From contig NC_052115.1 of NCBI RefSeq assembly GCF_012273895.1, positions 8,053,183 to 8,117,182 of the forward strand: a stretch of DNA of 64,000 nt. The letters are read 5' to 3'. Position numbers and translations under genes: made by a program. The stretch is from Zerene cesonia (lineage: Eukaryota; Arthropoda; Insecta; Lepidoptera; Pieridae). Below are positions 22,001 through 31,349 of this stretch, piece after piece (the first letter of the stretch is position 1; the number at the start of each line of letters is the position of its first letter). The notes under the pieces were generated by a model that saw only the letters and a list, made by a program, of their open reading frames with translations, made no database searches and was not told the origin of the DNA.

Positions 22001-24592
22001 ACGAGAAATGTTAAGCAGTAATGACATACAATGAAATATCTGCATTTCTTCTCGATAATATAGAGAATAATTAATTAAATATTGATTGGGAATTCCTACT
22101 TGCCACCAAAACTATAAAACCAATGACTAGTAGTTCTAACATAGGAAGCTCAGGTTCATTGAACAAACTTTACCCACACATTCTTATAGAATTTATCGTT
22201 TCACAAAGATATATTCACAGAGACCTACATTATACAATATGAACTTGGAAAATAATTGTATGTCTAACATATAATGTACATGTATATTATAAAAATGTTT
22301 ACTTGTTAAGCTGGTTACAAGTCACTTTGATTTTTCTGTATATTTATGATTTATTAATGACTACTAAGATTGTTTATTCCTACATTTATTCATTAGCCAT
22401 ATAAATAGACCTTTCAATATAGAAGCCTATCTCACTATACTTAACATTATAAGAAATATAGATTATATAAGTTTAATTATGTTCTTGATTAAATAGAAAA
22501 ATAAAAAATACCAACAGAACAATATCATATACCATTTAAATTTGAAAATATACTTCTGCTTCCAGAAATTTAATCTTTATTTGTGAGTTTAAAAACTGCA
22601 CAAACAAAAAAAAATAATCACATGACAATTCATTATCATTGTGTGCATAATTTGTTATCGTGAGTGAACTTTTTGCTTCTTTTATTTTTTTTGTATATTT
22701 TCATTTTCATGTATGTATTTTAAAGCATTGAGTTTTTAGTTCAAATTAAACAGCTTTGGTATTAACTTTAAAAAAGCTACAAGATTTTTGCCCCTGAAAA
22801 TGTTTAATTATTTCGTCATATAACTTCTTGACTCATGAAAATAAACATTTTGGAACCTTCTTCTAGTATCTTTTCACCTTATTTGGTCACTGATAAGTTA
22901 CTTATAATCTTTTACCACATTTAATAATAATATTCTTACCAATGTTAGTTCTAAAAATCATAAAAAATTGAACTATTTCATTATTTCCACAAAGGTTAAC
23001 CATAAAATATAATTAAAAATATTAGTCACAAACATCATGCTGGTTAGTCGATATAATCAAAGCACTAACAGTCTTGCAGGGTCCATGAGTTGACCGGCGA
23101 ATGGGGGCTCAGGCTGTATATAGGAACTCCAAAGTGTTCCCTCAAGCATGAACTATTTGTATTCTTCAATGCCTCCACCAGCTTCTTTGTGCTTTTTCCA
23201 ACATTTTCATCCCTCTTCAGGAAAGCCGCGATATCCACGCCGCAGCTCTCGTTGACAGCTTTACGACATTCTACCGCAGATTGTGGCGATAGCTTGCTAA
23301 CTCCTAGTGCGGAGTTGCACACTTCATTCACTAATTCGAGTACGGCAACTTCCGTTTGAAATATCACTTCACAGCAGCCTAAATTGCATGATTGGAAAGT
23401 ATTAAAATGAATAATAATACATAATTCCTTGTATATTGAGTTATAGAAATGTTTATCTTGAATGGGATTTTTTTTTTATCAAGATTCCTTATTTAACACT
23501 TTAAAATCTTTGTAACTCACATTACAGTGACAATATATTCTACAAAAATATTTGCTTTTGTACATAACTGTTTATGGTTTTGTAAATATTAAAACAAAAA
23601 TCATATAATTCAAAATCAAATAATAAATAAAGTCCATAAAAATTTGAGAAATTTTAAATAAGTATTTAAAAGCCAAAATATTTATTGTCCTTAAATAAAA
23701 GCTGTATAAAAGATGTATGTATATCAATAAATATATATCGTTTATTACATTAATTTCACATTTCGTTGCACACAAATAACAAAAGAACCTGAATGACCTA
23801 AATTTGCAATTTCCAGCAACGAAACATGCAATTAACATTATTTTTCTTAATTATAAACCAGATTAAAGACATTGATAAATTATAATAATCCACATAGCAT
23901 ATTGTGGCCTATTAATTACTATGCTGGTAAATATTATTAAAATTTAACAATTTTTTTCCTTGTATAATCATGTTCCATACATGAACAGTAGTTTTAAATG
24001 GATCATTCAAAATATTTTACAGCAGTTGTAATTGTATTTCATGTATAGGTAGCTAGGCTTATTAGATAACAATAATTATAAAGACATATTTAAACATTGG
24101 CAAGTATATAGTTACAACCTATGTGTGCGATTTTTCCCTAGTTACACAATTATCTAGCACATTCCAATCAGATCTCGTGTAAACATTAATTCTCAGTCAA
24201 CAACTGGACCGCGACTCATATTTGCATAGCTATGTCTTTTCATACGTAAACAAACGCTTCGAAAATTCTCAATGTACGTAATTTTTTGTAATAAATTACG
24301 ATAACCTTGCTAATTTATTGTCAAATTTACGCCTCAAATACGAATTTAGGATCGTATCATTAGACTAACTAACGCTTCACTAGGTCGCAGTGCAGCGATA
24401 ATGACATTGAGCTAGAGTTAAAAATACCTATTTACCTGCCTCCCGGTCGAACTTGTTCGGCTTTAGCTGCTCCTGCGTGTGGCCCAGGATCAGAGGCGAC
24501 AGGATTCTGGGCCACAACACTGCGAAACATCCCACAACAATCACTAAAACGAACATCGTCTTTCGCGGACCTAACACCTCGTCGTTCGCCAT
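990..24592 (-). CDS. RIC3: RIC3, nicotinic acetylcholine receptor chaperone (five exons, 3' end outside window)
   Basis: RIC3 is an ER membrane protein that promotes folding and assembly of nicotinic acetylcholine receptors. Exons in transcription order: 24436-24592, 14111-14262, 2673-2810, 2192-2297, 990-1081. Phases match at all four junctions, giving 215 codons. Seen: a hydrophobic segment after MANDEVLGPRKT (about residues 13-30, GCFAVLWPRIL); a proline/arginine-rich linker; a second membrane segment in exon 3 (KSSMGFVMPIYTI, as in the family); then YDPVTPDPQFRRRVF; and a coiled coil in exon 5 (LRARLEETERAMQRIVGQL), which is the RIC3 signature order. The start is the ATG opening exon 1, followed directly by the first membrane segment. 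No stop is reached in the model, so the C-terminal exons must lie left of position 1. Introns 1 and 2 are about 10.2 and 11.3 kb. Confidence 0.9.
1941..2073 (+). mobile_element. Helitron-like non-autonomous element (Lep1 type), internally deleted
   Basis: Starts ATCCTACTAATATTATAAAT and ends in the hairpin GCGGGTGAAACCGC followed by GCAGCTAGT. Compared with the longer copies (3303-3513, 41351-41552), about 75 bases between GTAAGGAT and AGCTGG are missing. The CTAG-like end with a GC hairpin is the mark of the Lep1 Helitron-like group known in Lepidoptera; the name is from memory of that family. Confidence 0.7.
2192..2297 (-). CDS. RIC3: RIC3 exon 4
   Basis: Lies between a CTCCTTGCAG acceptor and a GTGAGT donor and enters in phase 0. 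It encodes ILFKRTGVPYDP, then TPDPQFRRRVFRDDSR, and leaves one base (G) for the next exon. It is flanked by Helitron-like repeats (1941-2073 and 2478-2533). Confidence 0.85.
2478..2533 (+). repeat. Tail fragment of an ACGGGCGAAGCCGGGG-type repeat
   Basis: GCATATGTACCACGGGCGAA, then GCCGGGGCGAACAGCTAGTA. It shares this tail with 35598-35753, 39121-39225, 46838-46974, 49853-50014 and, reversed, 57497-57688. It lies just upstream of RIC3 exon 4. Confidence 0.55.
2588..2664 (+). mobile_element. SINE-like 3' fragment abutting the RIC3 exon 3 donor
   Basis: GGTGATCGCTTACAATCAGG and CAGTTTCCCGCTTATATAAA. Its A-rich end reaches about 8 nt from the donor of RIC3 exon 3. Confidence 0.6.
2673..2810 (-). 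CDS. RIC3: RIC3 exon 3 (second membrane segment)
   Basis: 46 codons between a TCTATTACAG acceptor and a GTGAGT donor, phase 0 at both ends. It encodes a proline/glycine-rich loop and the highly conserved KSSMGFVMPIYTI segment followed by a hydrophobic stretch ending YTLSK. A SINE-like poly(A) tail begins about 8 nt past the donor. Confidence 0.92.
3303..3513 (+). mobile_element. Helitron-like non-autonomous element (Lep1 type)
   Basis: Near full-length copy: ATCCTACTA head, AATGCGAAAGTTTGTAAGGA, TTTCACGCAAAAACTACTGA, then the GCGGGTGAAACCGC hairpin and GCAGCTAGT end. It lies in RIC3 intron 2. Confidence 0.75.
3860..4075. promoter_or_regulatory. CpG-rich non-coding island in RIC3 intron 2
   Basis: ACGCGCGCCGGTCGAAATGA, TTTACGACGTCGCGGTTTCA and CGCAGACGCGCGACCGGTTT stand out against AT-rich sequence. 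There is no open frame with splice sites and no match to the repeat families listed. A candidate enhancer or alternative promoter on composition only. Confidence 0.25.
4394..4660 (+). repeat. MITE-like interspersed repeat (CAACCGACTCC family)
   Basis: TGCAACCGACTCCTATACAG, TTTGTACACTTATCAAGAAT, TTATTATCCTGATTGGGGTC. Sister copies with the same word order: 7366-7600, 16120-16330, 27765-27960 and 36290-36505. It lies in RIC3 intron 2. Confidence 0.5.
6199..7247 (-). pseudogene. Cluster of degenerate coding-like frames, family unknown
   Basis: Three minus-strand pieces: 7005-7247 (80 aa), 6772-6960 (62 aa) and about 6199-6351 (48 aa from ATG). The first two have protein-like composition (MFISMPTNDSVATQYAAHEF; FIDALVNILGPAG) and read as one product interrupted by a frameshift near 7005 and a stop near 6772. 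The third is Glu/Gln-rich. They do not fit RIC3 exon phases. An old inserted element or retrogene is the likeliest source; a viral origin is possible but not shown. Confidence 0.35.
7366..7600 (+). repeat. MITE-like interspersed repeat (CAACCGACTCC family)
   Basis: GCTTTTATTAGCTTCACCTG, AACCAACTCCTTTAAACTCG, TGTACACTTATCAAGGATGG, ATTATCCTGATTAGGATCGC. Same family as 4394-4660. Confidence 0.5.
8984..9160 (+). mobile_element. CTAGT-ending repeat, second subfamily
   Basis: Begins AAAATTCTCGTGTCACAGTT, contains GAGAATCGGCCAACATCTAT, and ends GTCAGCTAGT. It is the same family as the second monomer at 49644-49822. It lies in RIC3 intron 2. Confidence 0.65.
10348..10549 (-). mobile_element. Helitron-like non-autonomous element (Lep1 type)
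   Basis: Reverse-oriented copy of the same family, running from the GCGGTTTCACCC hairpin region at the left to TAGTAGGAT at the right, with a short CA tract inside. It lies in RIC3 intron 2. Confidence 0.72.
10743..10945 (+). repeat. Interspersed repeat, ACTACATAGTATAAA family
   Basis: Contains CATAGTATAAAGCAAAGTC, AAATCTTTAAAACTACGCAA-like text and a tail TTAATGCGTGCGAAGCCGCG. Shares head and tail with 28011-28200, 30704-30902 (minus), 41784-41969 and a partial copy at 56042-56137. The GCGAAGCCGCGGGC tail is a GC hairpin-like end seen in several Helitron-type repeats. Confidence 0.6.
11194..11331 (+). mobile_element. Diverged, shortened Helitron-like copy
   Basis: ATCCTACTAATATTATGAAC head and GACGCGGGTGACGCTGCGGG tail with the middle largely rewritten. 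It sits directly before a better copy at 11335, forming a head-to-tail pair. Confidence 0.55.
11335..11540 (+). mobile_element. Helitron-like non-autonomous element (Lep1 type)
   Basis: Full pattern: AATATTATAAATGCGAAAG, TTTCACGTAAAAACTACTGA, CGGGTGAAACCGCGG, and the CAGCTAGT end. It is adjacent in the same orientation to the diverged copy at 11194-11331. Confidence 0.72.
11740..11902 (+). repeat. Interspersed repeat with a GCGAAGCCGCGGGC tail
   Basis: GCTCCGTCGCGTCTGTCTGA start, AACGCGGGCGAAGCCGCGGG end. The GC-hairpin end resembles the other Helitron-like families. Confidence 0.45.
12296..12513 (+). mobile_element. Helitron-like/CTAGT-ending repeat, third subfamily
   Basis: ATACTATATAAAAAATTATA head, AATCACGCTGAAACTACTGA, GGATACTTTTTGTCCCGATT, and tail GGGCGGAGCCGGGACAAGCG with TCTAGT. 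It ends about 14 nt before the unrecognised ORF at 12527. Confidence 0.6.
12527..13235 (+). other. Unrecognised coding-like stretch, two frames
   Basis: 12527-12847 opens with a Cys/Lys-rich segment (VQCYKDLCRVAKFRKRCKF) and then runs into a poly(T)-rich repeat (12660-12860). 12903-13235 is a lysine-rich 110-aa frame (IALFKVYAGTISKIG; KKIKKHPFVWLKWA). The two are in different frames. No splice sites fit RIC3. It could be a dead mobile-element or retrogene remnant. I recognise no family. Confidence 0.3.
13656..13688 (+). repeat. (CA)n-rich microsatellite
   Basis: TACATACACACACACATACA followed by CACACA. It lies in RIC3 intron 2, about 420 bp downstream (gene sense) of exon 2. Confidence 0.7.
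14111..14262 (-). CDS. RIC3: RIC3 exon 2 (proline/arginine-rich linker)
   Basis: A GC-rich island in AT-rich surroundings, between a TTACGCAG acceptor and a GTCAGT donor. Its first two bases complete the codon left open by exon 1, and it ends in phase 0. It encodes a basic, proline-rich linker (ALRERGRAIPPGAPARQQMP) ending in SPLSVYLEIE. Confidence 0.82.
16120..16330 (+). repeat. MITE-like interspersed repeat (CAACCGACTCC family)
   Basis: Lacks the head; keeps TCGTACACTCATGAAAAATC and TTATTATCCTGATAAGAATC. It lies in RIC3 intron 1. Confidence 0.45.
17755..17925 (+). mobile_element. 3' end remnant of a non-LTR retrotransposon
   Basis: GACCAGCGTGGTGGATTATT, CCGAACCCTCATAGGAGGCC and TGTGTCCCATCGAACAT follow the typical 3' trailer of lepidopteran non-LTR elements (GGCCAGCGTGGTGGA..GAGGAGGCC..GTGCCCAGCAGTGGG). 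It lies in RIC3 intron 1. Confidence 0.55.
18570..19460. promoter_or_regulatory. Non-repeat, moderately GC-rich patches in RIC3 intron 1
   Basis: Two patches (about 18570-18780 and 19330-19450) rich in CpG words such as GGCGTCGCAGCGGGGCGTCA and GGCGACCGCCAGCTATCATA. No coding frame is evident. Candidate regulatory DNA only. Confidence 0.2.
20650..20905 (+). repeat. Interspersed repeat with a GAGCGAAGCCGCGG tail
   Basis: AATTATAAATTCGAAAGTTT start, ACATGGGGTTCTCTTTACCG centre, ACCGCGAGCGAAGCCGCGGA end. It includes a GATAGATGGCGCTA word shared with other repeats here. It lies in RIC3 intron 1. Confidence 0.5.
23065..23378 (-). CDS. Unassigned terminal coding exon inside RIC3 intron 1
   Basis: A 103-codon open frame with a TTTAG acceptor upstream and a TAG stop, on the RIC3 strand about 1.06 kb downstream of RIC3 exon 1. 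Codon use is mixed and protein-like. The product has five cysteines beyond the opening CC (segments such as ECRKAVNESCGVD and AAFLKRDENVGKSTKKL). I do not recognise the family. The exon needs one base from upstream to complete its first codon, which is exactly what RIC3 exon 1 leaves, so it could be an alternative last exon of RIC3. Alternatively it is the last exon of a small nested gene whose first exon I could not find, or a relic. AATAAA-type signals occur downstream near 22575. Confidence 0.5.
24436..24592 (-). CDS. RIC3: RIC3 exon 1 (start codon, first membrane segment)
   Basis: Starts with ATG at 24592 and ends in GAG GCA G before a GTAAAT donor, leaving one base of a codon. It encodes MANDEVLGPRKTMFVLVIVV, then GCFAVLWPRIL and a charged end. 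The position and hydrophobicity fit the N-terminal membrane segment or signal-anchor of RIC3. Confidence 0.88.
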
Positions 24593-25110
24593 TATCTCGT
24601 CGTGTTTTCGTATCGTTATTCACGCACAGAGCCAGTCGCACTCTACGGGAACATATTCGTGTGTGATATAAATAAAGTTTTCCTTCGTTTCATCCACGAG
24701 AAAGTGCAGAGCGACGCAATGACAGCTGTCAGACACCCTCCGCCCCGCGGTACGGGAGCGATCGGAAAATCGTACGCGAATTTATTACGGGAGCGTTTGC
24801 CATCTTCAATCTTCTTTAGTAGAACGCCGATGGATTGAGCTGGCTCGATGTGACACAGCCGTATATAATATTCAATCAGCTATGCCGACATCTTGCCTTC
24901 CCAGCCACCGGCTTGTAGAGTGGTGAAATCGTTGGTGCGGTCACTAGATTAGTTCAAATATTGACAGAGTAAATTATCGTTTGACGGGCGAGCGTGCGGC
25001 GCTCGCGGGCAGAACTCGGTACAATATGCCTGGGCGCGGAGGCGGCGCTGGCTAATAACCCTTCCCCACCGCGGCATGGTCTACGCGCGCAAGATGAATA
25101 CCAATTAGCC
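24593..25110 (-). promoter_or_regulatory. RIC3: RIC3 5' UTR and putative promoter region
   Basis: Directly upstream of the RIC3 start codon. The block is richer in CpG than its surroundings, especially 24960-25100 with repeated GCG/CGC words. No clear TATA element was identified. The assignment rests on position and composition only. Confidence 0.45.
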
Positions 25111-26814
25111 GCAATAGGTATTTGTCATTAGATGGTGTCTTATGGAATAAGGTACTCCCTAACCTATGAAGTACTTTTCCACCAACTTCCACGTGAAGCC
25201 TATTTGAATTTTATAACTGGCTACCGTCACACCCATAACGTGACGCATAAACGCTTGTATTCGTTACTTCGTGCCTGACTATAATATGTACTTAATACAG
25301 GTTTTATACTATATTTAACATGTTTAAATTGCTACTGCTTACATAAAGAATTACATTAAATAAGATTGTATTACTATGTACCTAGCATAATGTGGTTTGT
25401 AAGAAGCGTTTTCTTGTAGGAAAAGATCTTGTATTGATCTTTAAAATAAATTGCATGTGTTTCCATTAAAACTCAAAACATTGAGATGATTCGGTATATG
25501 ATATTATTGGAAAAGAATGAAACTAGCGAATCAGTTATCACAAAATATTTTGCCATTGAATGATATTTTAGTACCGTATGTTATAAAATTTTAGAATCTA
25601 ATGTATCCATACATACGTACGATTGATGTATTCAAATGTGGCTGATGTTCTTTAAAGCAAATTCTACGATTTGACATCTTCTCTCGTTGGGTAAGGAGTA
25701 GTTGAACAGAACTTCCGTTAAATATTCCATTTTGTTCGCTAGAGAAAGATCTAACTCTCTGGTACTGCTTTATGAAAAGCTTTGATTGACAAAAATGTAG
25801 CAACTCGCTCAAATTTGATTTTGATAACTGGACATATATATATAGGAAGGAAAGAATAAGGATGCATAATCATTTTGTTTCTAATTAATACATACTTCTC
25901 CCAAATAAACAAAGTGTGCTTACGACTCTATATAACGACTCCTTTCTAAAGTAATACGTCGGTATTCCAAATAAGGTATTTAATTTAGAACATGAACATT
26001 TTTAGTAACAGTTTCAAATAAAATTAGAAATATTGAAGTACTCCTAAAAATTGTATTACCCTTAACTACATACAAACTATCTGTTTCTCGATTTTCCTTA
26101 ATCTTTTTACTTCACACAATCTCAATTTTCAAATTTTATCAAACTGCGGTGAAGTTAAACAATAACACCAGTATAGTTTTAATCTTCAGATAAGACTTTC
26201 TCACGAATAAAACAAACTTCCCTTCACCTTTAGGGTGCGTATCCTCTGCACAAGTAAATATATCTTATATCCTACACGTTGGAGGTAATTGAAACTTTAT
26301 CTTTGATAAAGTAAACAAGTAAAATTAACTAATAAATACTACAAAACTATTTAGAAGCTATATGCAGAAATTGAAATGCTTTAAAGACCTGAAAATTAAA
26401 AGATAGCGTTCATACCATACCAATTCATACCATATTAGAAATGCGATTTTAAGGATTAGACGTATTAATGCAATCTACTTATTGGCTTGTATAAAATTAT
26501 TATATTTTTTTCCTTAATGTGCATTGCAGCGAAAGAAATAAAGGAAATATGTTATTTTAAATATTACATTACTCTTATTAATTCTTTATATTAATTGAAA
26601 CGGACTTATCGGTTATCAGGTGCATGCATATTCGGGTAAGATCAAGTAATTAACAAAATAAAGAAATATTATAACTAAACCATTGAAAGAACTAGGATCT
26701 TAGGTGCCATATCTATAAGATTCTTTACTTCTTTACATCTGCATATACTTTTACGGAGGATAGGATAATAGCGGAGCAGTCTCTGAGTAGCAAGTAATTG
26801 TCAAATATTTTCTC

Positions 26815-27110
26815 GAATGCTCCTATGTTTCACCGCTCACCGTACCTACACAAAGCTGTGAGGCACTATCGCAGCGTAGGCACCTCCATTTCGATATACC
26901 ATTTGTATGCAATGCGCATACATCCCTTGTACAAACAATAGGCTGGTAGCGCTCCTTTCCACGCAGGAAACGGCGCACGCGCATCAACTACGAAGTATGT
27001 TGCCATATTTAAAAAGCGTCTACCTGGATGCAAGAGACAGCGGCCATAAACACGGGACATCCTGGTTAGTTTCCGGTGAAGTTTTGGTTCATTGCGGAAA
27101 TGCGTGATTC
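26815..27110. other. GC-richer island between RIC3 and C1orf43
   Basis: Contains GCGCACGCGCATCAACTACG and short overlapping frames on both strands without splice support. It is unmatched to other repeats in the window. Nature unknown. Confidence 0.2.
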
Positions 27111-27764
27111 AAATTTAAGTTACGCGATTTCCGTATTCTATTTTCGTTTTAACGGTTAGGCTTTGTATCAAAAGTTAAGTCAATAAATATACCTACCTTT
27201 ACAAATAAATGTATTCGTAATTTGAAATTAGAAGATTATTGCTTATACAGCATACGTCTTCTACCGTGAACGATTTCATAAAACTCACTTTTGTATATAT
27301 TTGGCTCCGTTTACGAATAGGGTGTTGCTATTTAAATATGAAATCAATAAGCTCTATTTAGATACATAGTTTTTAGTCATTGTGTGGGGTGTTAATATAT
27401 TCTTAATCCATTGAGATTATCCGCCATCATTAAAATATGTACGTTTCGGCTAGGGGCATAAAGAAAAACCTATAACCCTACATACTGCCTTAAATTCTTC
27501 AATTTCACTTGCAATCAACATAACAATTATATCCATTAATTACGCATTAGTTCATATGATTTACAGGTGTCAAATTAAGTCTTAATAAATTTGTTTTCTT
27601 AATTTAAATTTCGTAGTTTAGCAGTTAACACATTGCAATTTTACGATCTATGTTAATTATGATGAGGTGAGCTTTAGGTTTCTATTTCGCAATGGTATGT
27701 TCCTATGTAGGTAGAACTGGTGATGACGATAAAATGATGATTCTACATGTTGGGAGTTCTGATT

Positions 27765-27960
27765 TTTTAACACGCTTTTATTAACTTCACCTGTATGTTA
27801 TGTAACCGACTCCTATAGACGATTTTGACCCATTTTAACGGAGCCAATTAATTCAAACTTTGCATACTTACATCTTAACTACTCAGTATAAGAATAAACG
27901 AAAATATCTAGTTCATTCTATCATTAAAGAGTGTTTCTTTATTTTTTTTAAGATATGTAC
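27765..27960 (+). repeat. MITE-like interspersed repeat (CAACCGACTCC family)
   Basis: ACGCTTTTATTAACTTCACC, GTAACCGACTCCTATAGACG, then a shortened 3' half. Intergenic. Confidence 0.45.
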
Positions 27961-28010
27961 CTCTCTTGTATTGAGCCAATTAGGATAAAAATTTTTGCTT
28001 TCAAATCAAA

Positions 28011-28200
28011 CATCACTACATAGTATAAAACAAAGTCGCTTTCTCTGTCCCTATGTCCTTATGTATGCTTAAATCTTTAAAACTACGCAACGGATTTTGG
28101 TCGGGCTTTTTTAATAGACAGAGGAAGGTTTATATGTATAATAATATCTATTAAACTACTTCGAATTTAATGCGTGCGAAGCCGCGGGCAAAAGCCAGTA
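28011..28200 (+). repeat. Interspersed repeat, ACTACATAGTATAAA family
   Basis: The best-preserved copy: CACTACATAGTATAAAAC to TGCGTGCGAAGCCGCGGGC and AAAAGCCAGTA. It lies in the RIC3-C1orf43 intergenic region. Confidence 0.65.
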
Positions 28201-28965
28201 ACTTTATAATACAGATCCCACTGCTCGATCCTGCGTGTCTATAAATAATGTAAAGGCAACATGCAGTGGCTAAGCTATCACTATTTATGTGTGCAAATTG
28301 GTTAAATGCTAAAAAATTAATTAAAAATACTTGCGGCCAATTTTTTACAGGAATCCTATTGCTAATTCACTTATCACAAGCAGTGGTATCTTAAGCTTAT
28401 GTCTATGACTCATACCAAATAATATGTAAACTTTACCATTTCATATTTCAGTGATGTTTTTGGACTGTAATCTGACTGTTTACAGATTTTATACACTTTT
28501 GATTCTGATAATAATAACTCGCTTGTCTGCGTAGTATGATGCAGTATGTCGAAAGTGCTCCAGTGGGCGCCACAGATGAATGGGTGATGTCACGAGGTGA
28601 TTCATTCATTTAATTAGTATACGCCCTCTTCACAGTATGAACTGCATTATAATAAGTACCTTATCCGACTTAAACTTACTGAAAGCTATAAAAAAACAGT
28701 AGCAGTCGTGTGACTGCCGATAGAAGTGAAAACGGAACTATTAAGTTGAGAGTAATTAAAACTATATGCAAAAATTATATGAAATTTTTTATGTTTTATT
28801 TATTAGTTAACAGTTTACAAAATATAAATACAAAGTGGTTGAAAAAATAATTAATATACAATTATCTTAATTATACATAGTATTTATATTTACACGAATT
28901 TCAATGAATTCAAGTTGCTACTGCGCGTGCGCTAGTCTGGCTCTCCATAGCTATAGATATACTTT

Positions 28966-29090
28966 TTTTTTATGTCATAGCGGGCAGCTGAGTGGGTGGT
29001 TCGCCCGGATGGTAAGCGATGCAGGCCTCCGGCTACTATTATCATTAGCATGTCGGTGACGCGAACCAAGGATTTTACCCTCTACCAAAA
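28966..29090 (-). mobile_element. SINE-like 3' fragment
   Basis: Poly(T), then ATGTCATAGCGGGCAGCTGA and GGTTCGCCCGGATGGTAAGC; diverged afterwards. Intergenic. Confidence 0.5.
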
Positions 29091-29327
29091 TGCTCAACGC
29101 GCCTAAAGAAGTTTTCACTTCAATAAACCATCTAAAAAGTTTTGTTCTCGAATCGGACGTTTTAAAAGTAAACGTTTATTTATCAGGAACAGTTTGCTCC
29201 ATGCGTTAGTTTTCGAAGGGTGTGTTATCTTTCATGCTTTCGAGATAATCGAAAAACTTAGTTGCAAACTCCTAATCGAACAATTAATGTTTATTTATGG
29301 GTTTTTATATGTTTATCAACATTCTTA

Positions 29328-29632
29328 TCTTCGGCACGAATTGGGCCAGCTCGCATCGGGGAAGTATCACACCCCCACAGAAGAACGACGTGAAATATCA
29401 AGTGTCGCATTATATAACTTTATTTATTTTTTTACTTTTCTGTCATAGCGGGCAGCTGAGCTGGTGGTTCGCCTGATGGTAAGCGATCACAACCGCCCAT
29501 AAGCATTCGCAAAGGTAGTACTTCTGTGAATGCGCTGCCCGCTTTTATGGGGTAAGGGAAAAGGAAAGGATTAACGACTGGGAAGAAGGAATGGACTAGG
29601 ACGGGTGAGGAAAAGGAAACGGGCCATTTATT
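29328..29632. mobile_element. Two opposed SINE-like fragments
   Basis: 29328-29396 is the 5' part in plus orientation (GCACGAATTGGGCCAGCTCG). 29430-29632 is the 3' part in minus orientation (AGCGGGCAGCTGAGCTGGTG to CGGGCC). Together they form a short inverted arrangement, either nested insertion or rearrangement. Confidence 0.65.
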
Positions 29633-29792
29633 TATGACAATATTCATATAAATTTTAAAAATATATGTATATTTTTAAAATTTACAATTTATAACAAATA
29701 CAATTTAGTTTACATAAACAGTTTATCTTACATATTTTTTTAAAGTTAACAATATTAAAGATATAAATATATAAAGATATAACAGCATACTA

Positions 29793-30010
29793 TTGTGTTT
29801 CATACCGTGAATGGAGGAGCCGGAGACCTGTTTCCTTTTGTTCACCCTTCCCAGTTCATTCCTTTTTACCAGTCGTCCATATTTTCCTTATACCCGACCT
29901 CTTAAAAGTAGGCAGCGCATTTGAAGAAGCACTACCTACATTTTCATGGGTGGAGGTGATCGCTTACAATCAGGCGAACCACCAGCTCAGTTGCCCGATA
30001 TGACATAAAA
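29793..30010 (+). mobile_element. SINE-like retroposon, 5' truncated
   Basis: Starts at GTGTTTCATACCGTGAATGG and ends GCTCAGTTGCCCGATATGAC plus A run. Same family as 57748-58068. Confidence 0.65.
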
Positions 30011-30280
30011 AAACAAATTCTAGCTATACCTTTTTATAAATAAAATATGCCATGTAATGTACCAGCGTGAAAAATTACTCTTGTTTTTTGACAGTACAAC
30101 ACGGCGTTTTATTTTTAGCATACAAAAGCTTATACTAGCATAGCCTTTGCCTTAATCTTTCTATAATAACGAAGTTGGAGTTGAAAACTAGGTTCCAGAC
30201 AGCAAAAGAAAGGAAAATTAATTCTAAACTCAATTCATACATATATATGTATTAGGTACATCCATAATCGTATCAAAGTT

Positions 30281-30440
30281 TAGAAATTAAAAACTTTTCA
30301 ACGGATTTTAAACGCGATTTATTCATTATATTATTAACCCGACGTTTCGAACACTTTATAGCGTCCCCCCTTGACCTCCCCGTGACCACGCTCGCTGTAT
30401 GTTTAATTTCTAAATGTATAATACTCGCGTGAAACCAAAC
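30281..30440 (-). repeat. MITE-like element with AAATTAAA terminal repeats
   Basis: TTTAGAAATTAAAAACTTTT at one side and TTTAATTTCTAAATGTATAA at the other form inverted ends. The core has ACCCGACGTTTCGAACACTT and GTGACCACGCTCGCTGTA. Related copies: 62893-63046 (plus) and a stub at 46741-46786. Confidence 0.6.
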
Positions 30441-30703
30441 ACAAGAAAATACTACGTATCAAAGTTTATTTCTAAAATAAAAATTTCAAACAATAATTTC
30501 TCATCACAAAAATCAATAAATTCTCATATTGATGATCAAACGCATGATTTTCTCCAGTAGCTCCTACATTTCTAGAACTGCTATGGCTCCCTGTCACGCA
30601 GAACATATACAGTACTATATGGTACTTGGTACTACGTACGTAAAACGAACCATACGATAGGGGGCAGGCCTACGTTGTAGTTACTATGGCACTAGTTTAT
30701 TAA

Positions 30704-30902
30704 TTACTAGCTTTTGCCCGCGGCTTCGCACGCGTTAAATTTGGAGAAATTTTATGGATGATATTATATAAACCTTCCTTTTGAATCACTTATTAAAATC
30801 CACATATTAATTACATATTAAAAAACCCCTTCAAAATCTGTTGTGTAGTTTTAAAGATTTAAGCATACAGAGAAAGCAACTTTGTTTTTACTATCTAGTG
30901 AT
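30704..30902 (-). repeat. Interspersed repeat, ACTACATAGTATAAA family
   Basis: Reverse copy starting ACTAGCTTTTGCCCGCGGCT and reaching AAGCAACTTTGTTTTTACTA. Same family as 28011-28200. Confidence 0.6.
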
Positions 30903-31063
30903 TATCAATAATGTGGTTAAAGTTTTTTTTGCGAGTAAATATCAACCTTACCCATAAGTGGATGATAAAATCACAAATAATATGTTATATTTTTAATCAA
31001 CATATTATTGCCTTTATTAATTAAATTAACGAAATTCGTAAGCGAAAATAAACAAGCAGATGC

Positions 31064-31196
31064 CCGTTTTCTTTTCCTCACTCCTCCCAATCCATTCCTT
31101 TATTTCCGTCTTCAATCCTTTTCCTTAATTTTTAATGGGCGATGGTGATCGCTTACCAACAGGTGGACCTCCAGCTCAGTTGCCCGCTACGAGAAA
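31064..31196 (+). mobile_element. SINE-like retroposon, 5' truncated
   Basis: CCGTTTTCTTTTCCTCACTC through GATCGCTTACCAACAGGTGG to GCTCAGTTGCCCGCTA. Same family. Confidence 0.6.
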
Positions 31197-31349
31197 CAAA
31201 TAGCAGCTTGCTCATGGTTAATTAATGAAATATTAACCACGCTACTGTCAAATATATTTAGCTTTTATAGCCTCAACTAGTATTTAGTCCATGTCGCAGG
31301 CAGAAGCTAGTAAATTGGATGTGAGCAGTCGCGTGCGCATATCTCCGCG

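Larger units (their letters stand above)
14263..22560. other. RIC3 intron 1, distal part
   Basis: AT-rich. Apart from the repeats listed separately I see no exon. Open frames at 15716-15922, 16425-16619, 17730-17996 and 19723-19911 lack splice sites and family similarity. Confidence 0.5.

Noticed and set aside
23090..23359. Plus-strand 89-aa frame
   Set aside because: It is antisense to the unassigned exon at 23065-23378, which has the acceptor, stop and better codon pattern.
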